Origin: Paenibacillaceae bacterium
Lineage (GTDB): Bacteria > Bacillota > Clostridia > Lachnospirales > Lachnospiraceae
Reading direction: 5' to 3'
Assembly: GCA_015057715.1 (NCBI GenBank)
Contig: SVDS01000010.1
Location: 1 to 45,113, forward strand
Length of the DNA stretch: 45,113 nt
Below the pieces are notes generated by a model, which saw only the letters and a program-made list of their open reading frames with translations, had not been told where the DNA came from and ran no database searches. Numbering within the stretch: the stretch's first letter is position 1; every line of letters begins with the position of its first letter. Below are positions 1-7,315 of the stretch, piece by piece. The position numbers and the translations under genes are program-made.

Positions 1-492
1 TATAGAACTTAAAGATTATAATCCGAAACAGGAGGTCTATATGGCTGAATCAAGAAGAAAAACAACAATTGATGAACATACCTATAATCTGGCACTGGTG
101 GCGAATCCAGAAGCAGCATCATATTTCATAGTGACATGGGGTATCAATATACAAGCAGTATATTTCGGCAAAAGCTGAGAGAACAGGGAATGATACAATC
201 CATGTCCCGTGCCAGATTCTGTATTGATAACGGGCCAATAGAAGGCATCTGGGGAATCATCAAATCAGAGATGTACTATATTTCTGATTTTAATACAGAA
301 GAAGAGTTGAGAGAAGCCATAAGGGAATACATCGACTATTATAACAATGGGCGATATCAAGAACGATATGATAATCTCACCCCAACGGATGCTGCCATGC
401 AATCAAAACTCCCAAAACAATATCCAATTCCTATAAATAAACGTATAGAGAATTATAGAGCTAAATTAGCTGCTAAACAGCAATCAGCATAA
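1..492 (+). pseudogene. IS3-family transposase (OrfB) C-terminal remnant, frameshifted
   Basis: The stretch from 121 to 492 encodes the C-terminal half of an IS3-family DDE transposase. HSDMGYQYTS matches the second catalytic Asp region, and CIDNGPIEGIWGIIKSEMYY holds the third catalytic acidic residue (Glu), followed by the usual YIDYYNNGRYQ and LTPTDA tail. Upstream the same frame has a stop at 85-87. Transposase-like sequence (TYNLALVANPEA) continues in the next frame between about 68 and 117, so the gene carries a frameshift near 110-120. An ATG with a good AGGAGG site lies at 41 but only opens a short frame that ends soon after the shift. The element is cut by the window edge. I infer it is inactive; the frameshift could also be a sequencing error or part of a programmed shift, though IS3 shifts normally sit much earlier. 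Confidence 0.8.
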
Positions 493-495
493 GAA

Positions 496-519
496 ATGCG
501 ACCACTTAACTGGTCGCAT
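496..519. terminator. Hairpin just after the transposase stop
   Basis: Perfect 9-bp stem (atgcgacca / tggtcgcat) around a 6-nt loop, starting four bases after the transposase stop codon and followed by an AT-rich stretch without a clean T run. It probably ends transposase transcription inside the element. Confidence 0.55.
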
Positions 520-549
520 CATCTTAATAATTTTAGTTATTTTACCTTT

Positions 550-571
550 CTACTTGACAAGGGGCGGTTCA
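550..571 (+). repeat. Probable right terminal inverted repeat of the IS3-family element
   Basis: Read from the outside inward the sequence begins TGAACCGCCCCTTGTCAAG, a typical end for clostridial IS3/IS150-type elements, terminating in CA at 571. The left end lies outside the window, so the pairing and any target duplication cannot be tested here. Confidence 0.6.
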
Positions 572-634
572 GATAAGTTAGAAGGTTTATTTTATATGAA
601 ATCATTATATAGCATAGTATTTTTATGCCCCATG

Positions 635-1084
635 TTATTGTTTAGTTAATTCATTATATAAATAATGATTATTTTTATCTAAACTATATTCTCCAATTAA
701 TTCTGTTATTCCAAGATTTGAATCCCATTTACCATATTTGCCATATTCATAAGTATTAGTAAAAATAATTGCCGTATTGTCTTCAAATGCAATGACAATA
801 TTATCATTCATTTTACTGTTTATATTTACAAACTCTACAAAGTCAGAATTAGGTATTTTATCAAATTCGTCTTTTTTTAAATCTATCCGAATAGACTGAC
901 CAAAGATCTCATCTCCATATTTATATTCAACATCAGAATAATGAGCTGTATATTCATTTAACTTATTATCTGATGTTATTCCTTCAACCTTAACATTATT
1001 TTCATTTTTGTTAAAATTCTCGCTTTTGCAGCCGAATATAAATAGTGAAACAAATAATAATATAAATAATAATTTAATTTTCAT
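635..1084 (-). CDS. Small putative lipoprotein of unknown function
   Basis: A 149-residue protein with a hydrophobic leader (MKIKLLFILLFVSLFIFGC) ending in a lipobox-like IFGC, so it is probably a lipid-anchored extracellular protein with the Cys near residue 19 modified. The mature part is Asn/Lys-rich and acidic, with no domain I recognise. I chose the ATG at 1084, preceded by GAAAGG, over upstream ATGs that would put charged residues in front of the leader. The gene is markedly more AT-rich than the core genes further right and lies beside an IS remnant and another AT-rich gene of the same strand, which suggests acquired DNA. Function unknown. Confidence 0.7.
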   Translation of the reverse strand: MKIKLLFILLFVSLFIFGCKSENFNKNENNVKVEGITSDNKLNEYTAHYSDVEYKYGDEIFGQSIRIDLKKDEFDKIPNSDFVEFVNINSKMNDNIVIAFEDNTAIIFTNTYEYGKYGKWDSNLGITELIGEYSLDKNNHYLYNELTKQ

Positions 1085-1107
1085 TATAATTATACCTTTC
1101 ATATTGG

Positions 1108-1138
1108 AAAAGGAGCAGTACAATTCTGCTCCTTTTTT
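1108..1138. terminator. Bidirectional intrinsic terminator between the two AT-rich genes
   Basis: An 11-bp stem (aaaaggagcag / ctgctcctttt) around a 7-nt loop with T-rich flanks on both strands. On the minus strand it follows the stop of the 1144-1722 gene and precedes the start of the lipoprotein gene, so the two are probably separately transcribed or only partly coupled. Confidence 0.75.
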
Positions 1139-1143
1139 AATAA

Positions 1144-1722
1144 TTACTTAAAAGTAGTACTACCTTTTCCATCCAAATAAGTATCACTATTGGGCAGTTC
1201 AGTTTCATTTCTTACTTGTATAGCTAAATTCGTACCTGTTGGTACATTTGTAAATTTGACACCTCCTTTTATATTATCTGCTTTACCCTTATAAGAAAAT
1301 AAAGGAGTTTTATAATCTTGCATTATAGATACAACGTAGTAATGATCACTAGATGTATATGTAGCTTTTGTTTTTTTATTTAATAATTTCGCTTGTGTAG
1401 CTACACTCCACGTAGATGAAGAATTATATTCATAATTTGTGTTAACTTTATCATTTATTGTAAAACTAAATGAGCCAATTGATCTTAACATTGATTTCTG
1501 CGACTCTGGAGCAGTATAAACTATTTTTCCATTTACCAGTTCACCATTAGTATAATCTAAATCATATAATGGATCATTGATATCAACTACTTGTACGTTA
1601 CCAATAGTTTCAACTTTAACAGTTTCACCATTGATCTCGATTTCGTGCGTAGAAGCAGAAACGCTGATTGAAAACATTAAAACCATTGTAATACTTGTTA
1701 CTAATAAATGTAGCTTCTTCAT
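1144..1722 (-). CDS. Secreted protein of unknown function
   Basis: A 192-residue protein starting with a clear Sec signal peptide (MKKLHLLVTSITMVLMFSIS, cleavage likely after SVSA near residue 23). The mature part is rich in Thr, Ser, Asn and Tyr and looks like a small beta-rich extracellular domain; I recognise no family. The ATG is preceded by AAGGGGG at good spacing. It is AT-rich like its downstream neighbour and ends in a strong hairpin terminator. The pair may be accessory secreted factors that arrived with the neighbouring mobile element; that is inference from composition and position only. Confidence 0.7.
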   Translation of the reverse strand: MKKLHLLVTSITMVLMFSISVSASTHEIEINGETVKVETIGNVQVVDINDPLYDLDYTNGELVNGKIVYTAPESQKSMLRSIGSFSFTINDKVNTNYEYNSSSTWSVATQAKLLNKKTKATYTSSDHYYVVSIMQDYKTPLFSYKGKADNIKGGVKFTNVPTGTNLAIQVRNETELPNSDTYLDGKGSTTFK

Positions 1723-1799
1723 TTTAATTACCCCCTTGTAAAAATAGAATTTGTAGTTACTGATATAATATAACAGATATTTTTTTTAAAATCTATAAA

Positions 1800-1858
1800 T
1801 GCATTAATTATTACTAAATATTTAATATATAATTAATTATTAAATGATAAATAATGCA
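1800..1858. repeat. AT-rich imperfect inverted repeat
   Basis: A nearly pure A/T stretch bounded by tgcatta and its exact complement taatgca, with partly matching inner arms. It lies about 80-135 bases upstream of the secreted-protein gene. It may be a long weak hairpin or promoter-proximal AT DNA. Confidence 0.35.
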
Positions 1859-1940
1859 ACCAAATGGAAACAAGCATAGCTGATGACAGCTTTTGAAACA
1901 CGACTAGCACCAGCTAGATTAGTGCCATGCCTGGCACACT

Positions 1941-1982
1941 AGCAAAAAAGCGCTTTTCCCAATTTAGAAAAAAGCGCTTTTT
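1941..1982. terminator. Intrinsic terminator downstream of the carboxypeptidase gene
   Basis: Two copies of the self-palindromic block aaaaagcgctttt separated by about 10 bases form a strong hairpin with T-rich flanks on both strands, right after the stop of the minus-strand carboxypeptidase gene. It works for minus-strand transcripts and could also block plus-strand readthrough. Confidence 0.8.
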
Positions 1983-1992
1983 CATATTTCTT

Positions 1993-3228
1993 CTACAAAC
2001 TAAACGCATGAAGAAGGCGTTTTAAATAATCTCCAAACTTCGCTTCCCGTACAGCTCCTGCTGTCAGAACCGGGACTTCTCCGATCTTCTTTCCGCCAAG
2101 GCTATATACAAGGTTTCCTGCAGGCTGGCCTTCTTCAATCGGAGCAGTTACGGACGGAACCAGCTCCAGCTTTCTTTCTATTGCAGCAAAATCTTCCCCT
2201 TTCAGACTTAAATAGGAAAAAGAGCCGCCGTATTTTAAAGGAACTTTCTCATCCACACCATTATCTACAATCATATCCGGAAGGGGCAGCATCTCTTTAT
2301 CTTCATATAGCTTACAGTTTGCATAACCATAGTTTAAGAGAGTCTGGGCATCTGCAAACCTCACCTTATAATCCGGCGCTGCCATAATAGAGGCAATAAG
2401 ACGGACACCATCTTTTTCTGCAGTTGCAGAGAGACAGTACTTTGCAATAGAAGTAGATCCGGTCTTTAAACCTGTTACATTAAAGTTTGTTGCCATTTTT
2501 AAAAGCTTATTGGTATTTGACAGACCAAATTCTTTCGTTCCCTGCTTCGTCACGTGAGTGATGTTTTCCATCCAGATGGTTGAATAGTTATGAATCTGTG
2601 GATACTTATTAATCAGTTCCCTTGACATGGTTGCAATATCTCTGGCAGTTGTCACATGGGTAGGCGATTCTGTAAGACCGCAGCAGTCTTCAAAATGGGT
2701 ATTTGTCATTCCAAGAGCTGCCGCCCGCTCATTCATCATCTTTACAAATTCATCCTCTGTTCCTGCTATGTACTCCGCCATGGCAACGGATGCATCATTG
2801 CCTGACGCAACAACAATACATTTGATCATGGTTTCAACCGTCTGTACTTCTCCTTCTTCCAGAAATACCTGAGATCCTCCCATGGATTTTGCATGGGCAC
2901 TGGTTACAACCTCATCGGTCAGCTTGATCTTACCGGATTCCAGAGCATCAAAAATAAGGATGAGCGTCATAATTTTTGTGATGCTGGCAGGACTTCTTTT
3001 TTCATCCGCATCTTTTTCGTAAATGACCTGCCCGGTAGATGCTTCCATTAAAATCGCACTTGGAGACTGCAGGGCCGGGCCGCCTTCTGTATTAACCGCC
3101 TGGGCCTCTTCTGCTTTTACAATCATGTCCGAGGCAACCGCTATATCCGGCTCCTGCCCTGCCACCGTCTGGCACAAACAGGAAAATAGCAGAAAAAAGC
3201 TTAATATAAATGCTGTAACTCTTTTCAT
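1993..3228 (-). CDS. D-alanyl-D-alanine carboxypeptidase (S11 family, PBP5/DacF-like)
   Basis: A secreted serine D,D-carboxypeptidase that trims the terminal D-Ala from peptidoglycan pentapeptides. All three active-site motifs are present: SITK (S82-K85), SGN (142-144) and KTG (255-257), numbering from the ATG at 3228. A hydrophobic leader of about 24 residues begins the protein, and the C-terminal 110 residues resemble the beta-rich PBP5 C-domain; the last residues (YLKRLLHAF) could be an amphipathic membrane anchor. A GTG nine bases upstream is an alternative start, but it is only 3 bases from the AGAGG site, so I prefer the ATG. It is divergent from the deacetylase gene, another wall-related enzyme. 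Which dac paralog this is cannot be told from the window. Confidence 0.93.
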   Translation of the reverse strand: MKRVTAFILSFFLLFSCLCQTVAGQEPDIAVASDMIVKAEEAQAVNTEGGPALQSPSAILMEASTGQVIYEKDADEKRSPASITKIMTLILIFDALESGKIKLTDEVVTSAHAKSMGGSQVFLEEGEVQTVETMIKCIVVASGNDASVAMAEYIAGTEDEFVKMMNERAAALGMTNTHFEDCCGLTESPTHVTTARDIATMSRELINKYPQIHNYSTIWMENITHVTKQGTKEFGLSNTNKLLKMATNFNVTGLKTGSTSIAKYCLSATAEKDGVRLIASIMAAPDYKVRFADAQTLLNYGYANCKLYEDKEMLPLPDMIVDNGVDEKVPLKYGGSFSYLSLKGEDFAAIERKLELVPSVTAPIEEGQPAGNLVYSLGGKKIGEVPVLTAGAVREAKFGDYLKRLLHAFSL

Positions 3229-3348
3229 GTTATACACGTTCCTCTGATCTATAGCTTTATATCATTGTATGGGACTGCTTCCCATACATATGCCACTTTT
3301 CCCAAAAAAAATTACCCCATTTTCATTTCATCTTTCTACAAAGTATGC

Positions 3349-3354
3349 TATACT
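3349..3354 (+). promoter_or_regulatory. Possible extended -10 promoter element for the deacetylase gene
   Basis: TGCTATACT forms an extended -10 (TG-n-TATACT) 66 bases before the deacetylase ATG. There is no clear -35, so the call is tentative. Confidence 0.4.
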
Positions 3355-3420
3355 TGGACAGGGAATGTTATTTTAGTAATAGATTCAACCAAAAATATAA
3401 CAGAATTATGAGGTTTCGTT

Positions 3421-4824
3421 ATGAATCAAAATGATTATCGTAAATGGAATGTTGGAAAAGGGCCAAAACACTCAAAAAACATGTTTGCAATTATCCTGAC
3501 TGCTCTGCTGATTGTAATGGTTATGGTACTCTGTGGAATTGTTATCAATAAGAAGCTGCATCATAAGCTGATACCTACCGGCTCATCGGCTGCTGTTTCT
3601 TCTGAAAGCGAAGCACAGCCTTCTACTGAGGAAACTACTCCAGCTGATACATCGGAAGCAGATTTAAAGGCTATTTTATCAAACGCGGATCAGCTTGCTT
3701 CCCAATACGATTATGACGGAGCCATTAATCTTTTAAAATCAGACACCAGGTTTGTGGAAAAGGAAGAGGTAACGAAAGCTGTTTCCGATTACGAGACAGC
3801 CAAAGCAGCCCTTGTCCGTATCAATCCACAGGAAGTCACCCATATATTTTTCCATTCACTGATTATGGATACCTCAAAAGCGTTTGACGGTGATTCCAAG
3901 CAGGATGGCTATAACCAGATGATGACCACGAAAGATGAATTTATTAAGATGATGCAATCCATGTATGACAAAGGTTATGTACTTGTAAAAATTCATGATC
4001 TGGCGTATGAAAAGAAGGATGAAAACGGTAATCCGAAGTTTGTATATGGAGACATTATGCTGCCTCCTGGAAAAAAAGCTTTTGTACTGTCACAGGATGA
4101 TGTCTGTTATTATGAATATATGCAAGGCGATGGTTTTGCCACCCGAATCATAATCGGAGAGGACGGTTATCCCACCTGTGAGATGCAGATGGATGACGGA
4201 AGTGTTTCTGTAGGCGATTATGATTTAGTACCAATCCTTGAGAATTTTATAAAAACCCATCCAGGTTTTTCTTATAAGGGAGCAAGGGGAATTCTTGCCT
4301 TTACCGGATACAACGGAATTTTAGGCTATCGGACTGACGAAGCTTATAAAGATACCAACCCAAACTACGAAGCAGACCGTCAGGAAGCTGCAAAGGTTGC
4401 ACAGTCATTAAAGGATCACGGCTGGGAACTGTCTTCCCACAGTTGGGGACACCGGAACATGGGTGAGATTTCCATGAATCACTTTAAGACAGATACGGAT
4501 AAATGGGAGCGCAATGTGGAATCCATTATCGGTCCTACTGATATCATTCTGTTTCCATTTGGTAGCGATATTGGAAGCTGGACTCCTTACACAGACAGCA
4601 ACGAACGTTTTACATATTTAAAATCCAAAGGCTTTCGCTACTTCTGTAATGTAGACGCAAGCAAGTCTGTGTGGATGCAGCTTGGACCTGATTACTTCAG
4701 ACAGGCCAGAAGAAATTTAGATGGTTACCGGATGTTTTACTATCCTGACAGTCTGAATGATTTATTTAATGTACCTGATGTATTTGATCCGGCAAGACCT
4801 ACACCGGTTCCGCCGATGAAATAA
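3421..4824 (+). CDS. Membrane-anchored polysaccharide deacetylase (NodB-like)
   Basis: A 467-residue protein with a short cytoplasmic N-terminus, one membrane segment (about 21-43), a Ser/Thr/Glu-rich linker (about 55-80) and an extracellular catalytic region. The region carries NodB-type motifs: a DD pair at 226-227 and the metal-binding HSWGH at 340-344, which resembles the HxxxH motif. Such enzymes remove acetyl groups from peptidoglycan or other surface glycans. The region between the DD and H motifs is longer than in minimal NodB domains. GAGG lies 7 bases before the ATG. It faces a carboxypeptidase gene, which fits a role in wall modification. The exact substrate is unknown. Confidence 0.85.
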   Translation: MNQNDYRKWNVGKGPKHSKNMFAIILTALLIVMVMVLCGIVINKKLHHKLIPTGSSAAVSSESEAQPSTEETTPADTSEADLKAILSNADQLASQYDYDGAINLLKSDTRFVEKEEVTKAVSDYETAKAALVRINPQEVTHIFFHSLIMDTSKAFDGDSKQDGYNQMMTTKDEFIKMMQSMYDKGYVLVKIHDLAYEKKDENGNPKFVYGDIMLPPGKKAFVLSQDDVCYYEYMQGDGFATRIIIGEDGYPTCEMQMDDGSVSVGDYDLVPILENFIKTHPGFSYKGARGILAFTGYNGILGYRTDEAYKDTNPNYEADRQEAAKVAQSLKDHGWELSSHSWGHRNMGEISMNHFKTDTDKWERNVESIIGPTDIILFPFGSDIGSWTPYTDSNERFTYLKSKGFRYFCNVDASKSVWMQLGPDYFRQARRNLDGYRMFYYPDSLNDLFNVPDVFDPARPTPVPPMK

Positions 4825-4836
4825 TCGTCGATATGC

Positions 4837-4890
4837 AAAGACTGACACACGCTGGTTAAGTTTAAAAACAGCGTATGTCAGTCTTTTTTG
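4837..4890. terminator. Strong intrinsic terminator between convergent genes
   Basis: An 18-bp stem with one mismatch (aaagactgacacacgctg / cagcgtatgtcagtcttt) followed by six T residues on the plus strand. It ends the deacetylase transcript and, with A residues on the other side, can also serve the convergent P450 gene. Confidence 0.9.
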
Positions 4891-4903
4891 TAATTCTGCG
4901 GTC

Positions 4904-6160
4904 TCATTTTTTTCTTATATTTTTCATTATAAACCCACTTTCAGGCAAAGTGGGAATTCTTGAAAGGCTGTATCTTAAATCTTGTTCCGGAACTTCAAAA
5001 TCAACTTTGTTAACAAGAAATTTTAAACTTGCTTTCATGATTTCAATCGTAATACCTTCACCAGGACAGCGGTGTCCCTTTCCAGGATCACCACCGCCTT
5101 GAGGAATAAAACTAAATGTCCTGTCTTTTTGTTCCTCAAAACGCTTTGGCTGAAATTCATCAGGATTATTCCATATTTTAGAATCATGATTCATACCATA
5201 AACATCAAGTAATACAAGTTCACCTTTTTTAAACTCATACTGATTCCAATTAAAGTCTTTGTGTACCTCCGCTCCTAAAAACGGAGTAAACGGATAGTAT
5301 CGGCGGACTTCCTGCACAAACATTTCATAATATTTATTATCGCCACCCATCAGTTCTTCATGACATTCAGGATGTTCGTATATTGCTAAAGCTGTAAATG
5401 TAATATATGTTGAAATAGCGACAATTGGTCTGATTACATTTATAAGCTCTTTTGCAGCCATCTGTAATTCCATCTGATTGCCATCAGGCTCCCTGTGAAA
5501 AGCCATTTGATTAAGTGGCGAATCATCTTTTACGGTCAGCTTCCCTTGTCTCACATCCTCTATTATTGCTTGTATCCAAGCCTCGGTTCTATTTCGTGCA
5601 GCCTTTCCTTTCCAGTACCTGGGCCCGACTCCGCCAAATCCATCAATCATTGCACAAAAGTCATCTGCCCTGCTTTCTACATCAGATTCCAGCAATGGAA
5701 CTCCTGTCCAAAAACATGCTACCTTACATAGGTTATTCTTGGTTTCACGAAAAAGTACTACCTCTTTCATATTTACCCATTTATCAATAGAAGCTTCCAT
5801 CTCTTTCTCAAAAAGCTCCCCAAGTTTCTTTTGATGATCCTCAGTCATTAACGACATAAAAAAATGTTTTCGCTGACTATGTGCATTTTTATCCATCCCC
5901 TGAATAGCATTAACTCCTAACAGGGTTTTTTGAATTCTCTTTGGCATTGCCCCCTTTCGTTGAAATAAATCCTCATCGTAAAAGATTTTACAAGCCTCTT
6001 CGCCGCTTATACAAATTGCTTTTTTTCCCATTATATGGGTCTCAAACATATTGCATTTGTAAAGATCCATTCTATTTTTGATAAACGGATATCCTTCTTC
6101 CAATAAATTAAGAGTGTGATCTAAACCTTTGTCTTGCACAATTCGTTCTTTAACTTCCAT
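4904..6160 (-). CDS. CYP152-family cytochrome P450 (H2O2-dependent fatty acid hydroxylase)
   Basis: A 418-residue P450 very close in length and sequence to Bacillus P450BSbeta (CYP152A1). Numbering from the ATG at 6160, it has the ligand-binding RP pair R244-P245 in LINVIRPIVAIS, the ExxR motif in QEVRRYYPF, and the haem-thiolate loop PQGGGDPGKGHRCPGE with Cys365. CYP152 enzymes use hydrogen peroxide directly, with the substrate carboxylate and the active-site Arg replacing the usual acid-alcohol pair, to hydroxylate fatty acids at the alpha or beta carbon. That needs no reductase partner, and none is nearby. A TTG 24 bases upstream is a possible but unlikely start because the ATG matches family N-termini. 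The gene stands alone between terminators. Members are known in anaerobes such as Clostridium acetobutylicum. Confidence 0.93.
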   Translation of the reverse strand: MEVKERIVQDKGLDHTLNLLEEGYPFIKNRMDLYKCNMFETHIMGKKAICISGEEACKIFYDEDLFQRKGAMPKRIQKTLLGVNAIQGMDKNAHSQRKHFFMSLMTEDHQKKLGELFEKEMEASIDKWVNMKEVVLFRETKNNLCKVACFWTGVPLLESDVESRADDFCAMIDGFGGVGPRYWKGKAARNRTEAWIQAIIEDVRQGKLTVKDDSPLNQMAFHREPDGNQMELQMAAKELINVIRPIVAISTYITFTALAIYEHPECHEELMGGDNKYYEMFVQEVRRYYPFTPFLGAEVHKDFNWNQYEFKKGELVLLDVYGMNHDSKIWNNPDEFQPKRFEEQKDRTFSFIPQGGGDPGKGHRCPGEGITIEIMKASLKFLVNKVDFEVPEQDLRYSLSRIPTLPESGFIMKNIRKK

Positions 6161-6193
6161 TTCTTCTCTACTTTCTGTTTTCAAATTACTTTT

Positions 6194-6228
6194 CGAATTA
6201 TTATCGCCCTGTTATCAATTATTATTCA
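6194..6228. promoter_or_regulatory. AT-rich operator-like boxes upstream of the P450 gene
   Basis: Two related boxes, cgaattattatcg (6194-6206) and tcaattattattca (6215-6228), lie 34-68 bases upstream of the P450 start. They share the attatta/taataat core with the palindrome upstream of ahpC, and look like Fur/PerR-superfamily sites. Regulator identity is inferred. Confidence 0.35.
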
Positions 6229-6269
6229 TAGATCAAATTCAATATTTATAAGCACTTAAAAACAGAATA

Positions 6270-6316
6270 AAAAACAAAAAAAGCAGTTGGAAAAAGGAAA
6301 CCATTCTTCCAACTGC
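6270..6316 (-). terminator. Intrinsic terminator of the CobW-like gene pair
   Basis: On the minus strand a 9-bp stem (cagttggaa / ttccaactg) with a 14-nt loop is followed by a long T-rich run. It lies just past the stop of the second GTPase gene and isolates it from the P450 gene. Confidence 0.85.
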
Positions 6317-6344
6317 AATCTATTACAATAACAATATAGCTCTT

Positions 6345-7298
6345 TTAAAATTGTACAAACCCTTTCACTGGCTTTGCAGGTTCTACAGACTCGGCATATA
6401 AAACCGGTCCTTCCCCTTCATAATCTTTCCAGTATTCATATGCAATCCTGGCCTTCACACGAACCCACTGCTTTGTCTCAAGATCTTTGGCCTCTCTTGA
6501 CTTTGTGATAAAGCCCAGAAATGTCATATCATCTTCACAGCAGGTCATTGCCATGCGCCCCGGAACAAAGTAATTCTTTGGAAAGTCGGGAGTTTTTAAA
6601 ACCATTGCGGTAAATTCCACCATCTTTCCTTCATAGCGATCCCTGCGTTCCATACAGTCCAGGTACCAGATCCCATAGTCTTCCGGTGATATCTCCACTA
6701 AATCAGCACTGATGTCATAAGGTAAGTCCTCTTCTGCAATTTCATTTACTTCCCCTTCTGAATCCTCAAATACGATTTCTCCTCGTGGACACATGGACTT
6801 TAATGTACGCCGGTAGCCAGACAGATCTTCGATTCCATCACAGCGGTTGCAGATGATCATCTCGGAATTGCGTACCATTGCATATAAAAGGGACTTCATA
6901 TTGGCAGCATACAGATCAAAGGTAGACATATCAATCAGCGTTATCTGCTGGTAAACGTTCCAGTCATCCGGAAGCTTTAAATCATCTAAATTCCACATTC
7001 CATTCCATTCAATTAAAACTCTCTCCGGGTTATACAAAAGTTCCAGTTCCAAAAGTCTCTCCTGGCTTAATTCTTCCAGACTGTCAATGTAGACCGCTGC
7101 TGTCTTTGTTCTTTTCAGCAGCTCGTCACTGTACTCTGTTTCTCCTTCTTCGCAGACAATGAGAAGTGTCTTCCCTTCCGCCTTAAAATAATCCTGTTCC
7201 ATAGTGAATTGAAGGAATTGTGTCTTTCCTGACTCCAAAAATCCATCGATCAGGAAAACCGGCATAAAATCATCTTCCATTTCGTCGATATTACTCAT
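6345..7298 (-). CDS. CobW-like P-loop GTPase with C-terminal OB-like region
   Basis: A 317-residue protein with a Walker A motif GFLESGKT near residue 19, a Walker B-like RVLIEWNG and a probable G4 motif NRCD, in an arrangement like CobW/G3E GTPases but diverged. It lacks the CxCC metal motif of its upstream partner. The last 110 residues (EGKMVEFTAMVLKTPDF onward) look like a small beta-barrel domain. The ATG at 7298 has GGAGGG at good spacing and follows the previous stop by 17 bases, so the two GTPases are translated from one transcript. A partner role in metal delivery or sensing is inference from the neighbour; no metal or client can be named. Confidence 0.75.
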   Translation of the reverse strand: MSNIDEMEDDFMPVFLIDGFLESGKTQFLQFTMEQDYFKAEGKTLLIVCEEGETEYSDELLKRTKTAAVYIDSLEELSQERLLELELLYNPERVLIEWNGMWNLDDLKLPDDWNVYQQITLIDMSTFDLYAANMKSLLYAMVRNSEMIICNRCDGIEDLSGYRRTLKSMCPRGEIVFEDSEGEVNEIAEEDLPYDISADLVEISPEDYGIWYLDCMERRDRYEGKMVEFTAMVLKTPDFPKNYFVPGRMAMTCCEDDMTFLGFITKSREAKDLETKQWVRVKARIAYEYWKDYEGEGPVLYAESVEPAKPVKGFVQF

Positions 7299-7315
7299 GA
7301 TTCCCTCCAGTCCAA

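Noticed and set aside
41-175. Short frame with AGGAGG before ATG at the left edge
   Set aside because: Its middle encodes transposase-like sequence and it ends at the frameshift, so it is part of the IS remnant rather than a separate gene.
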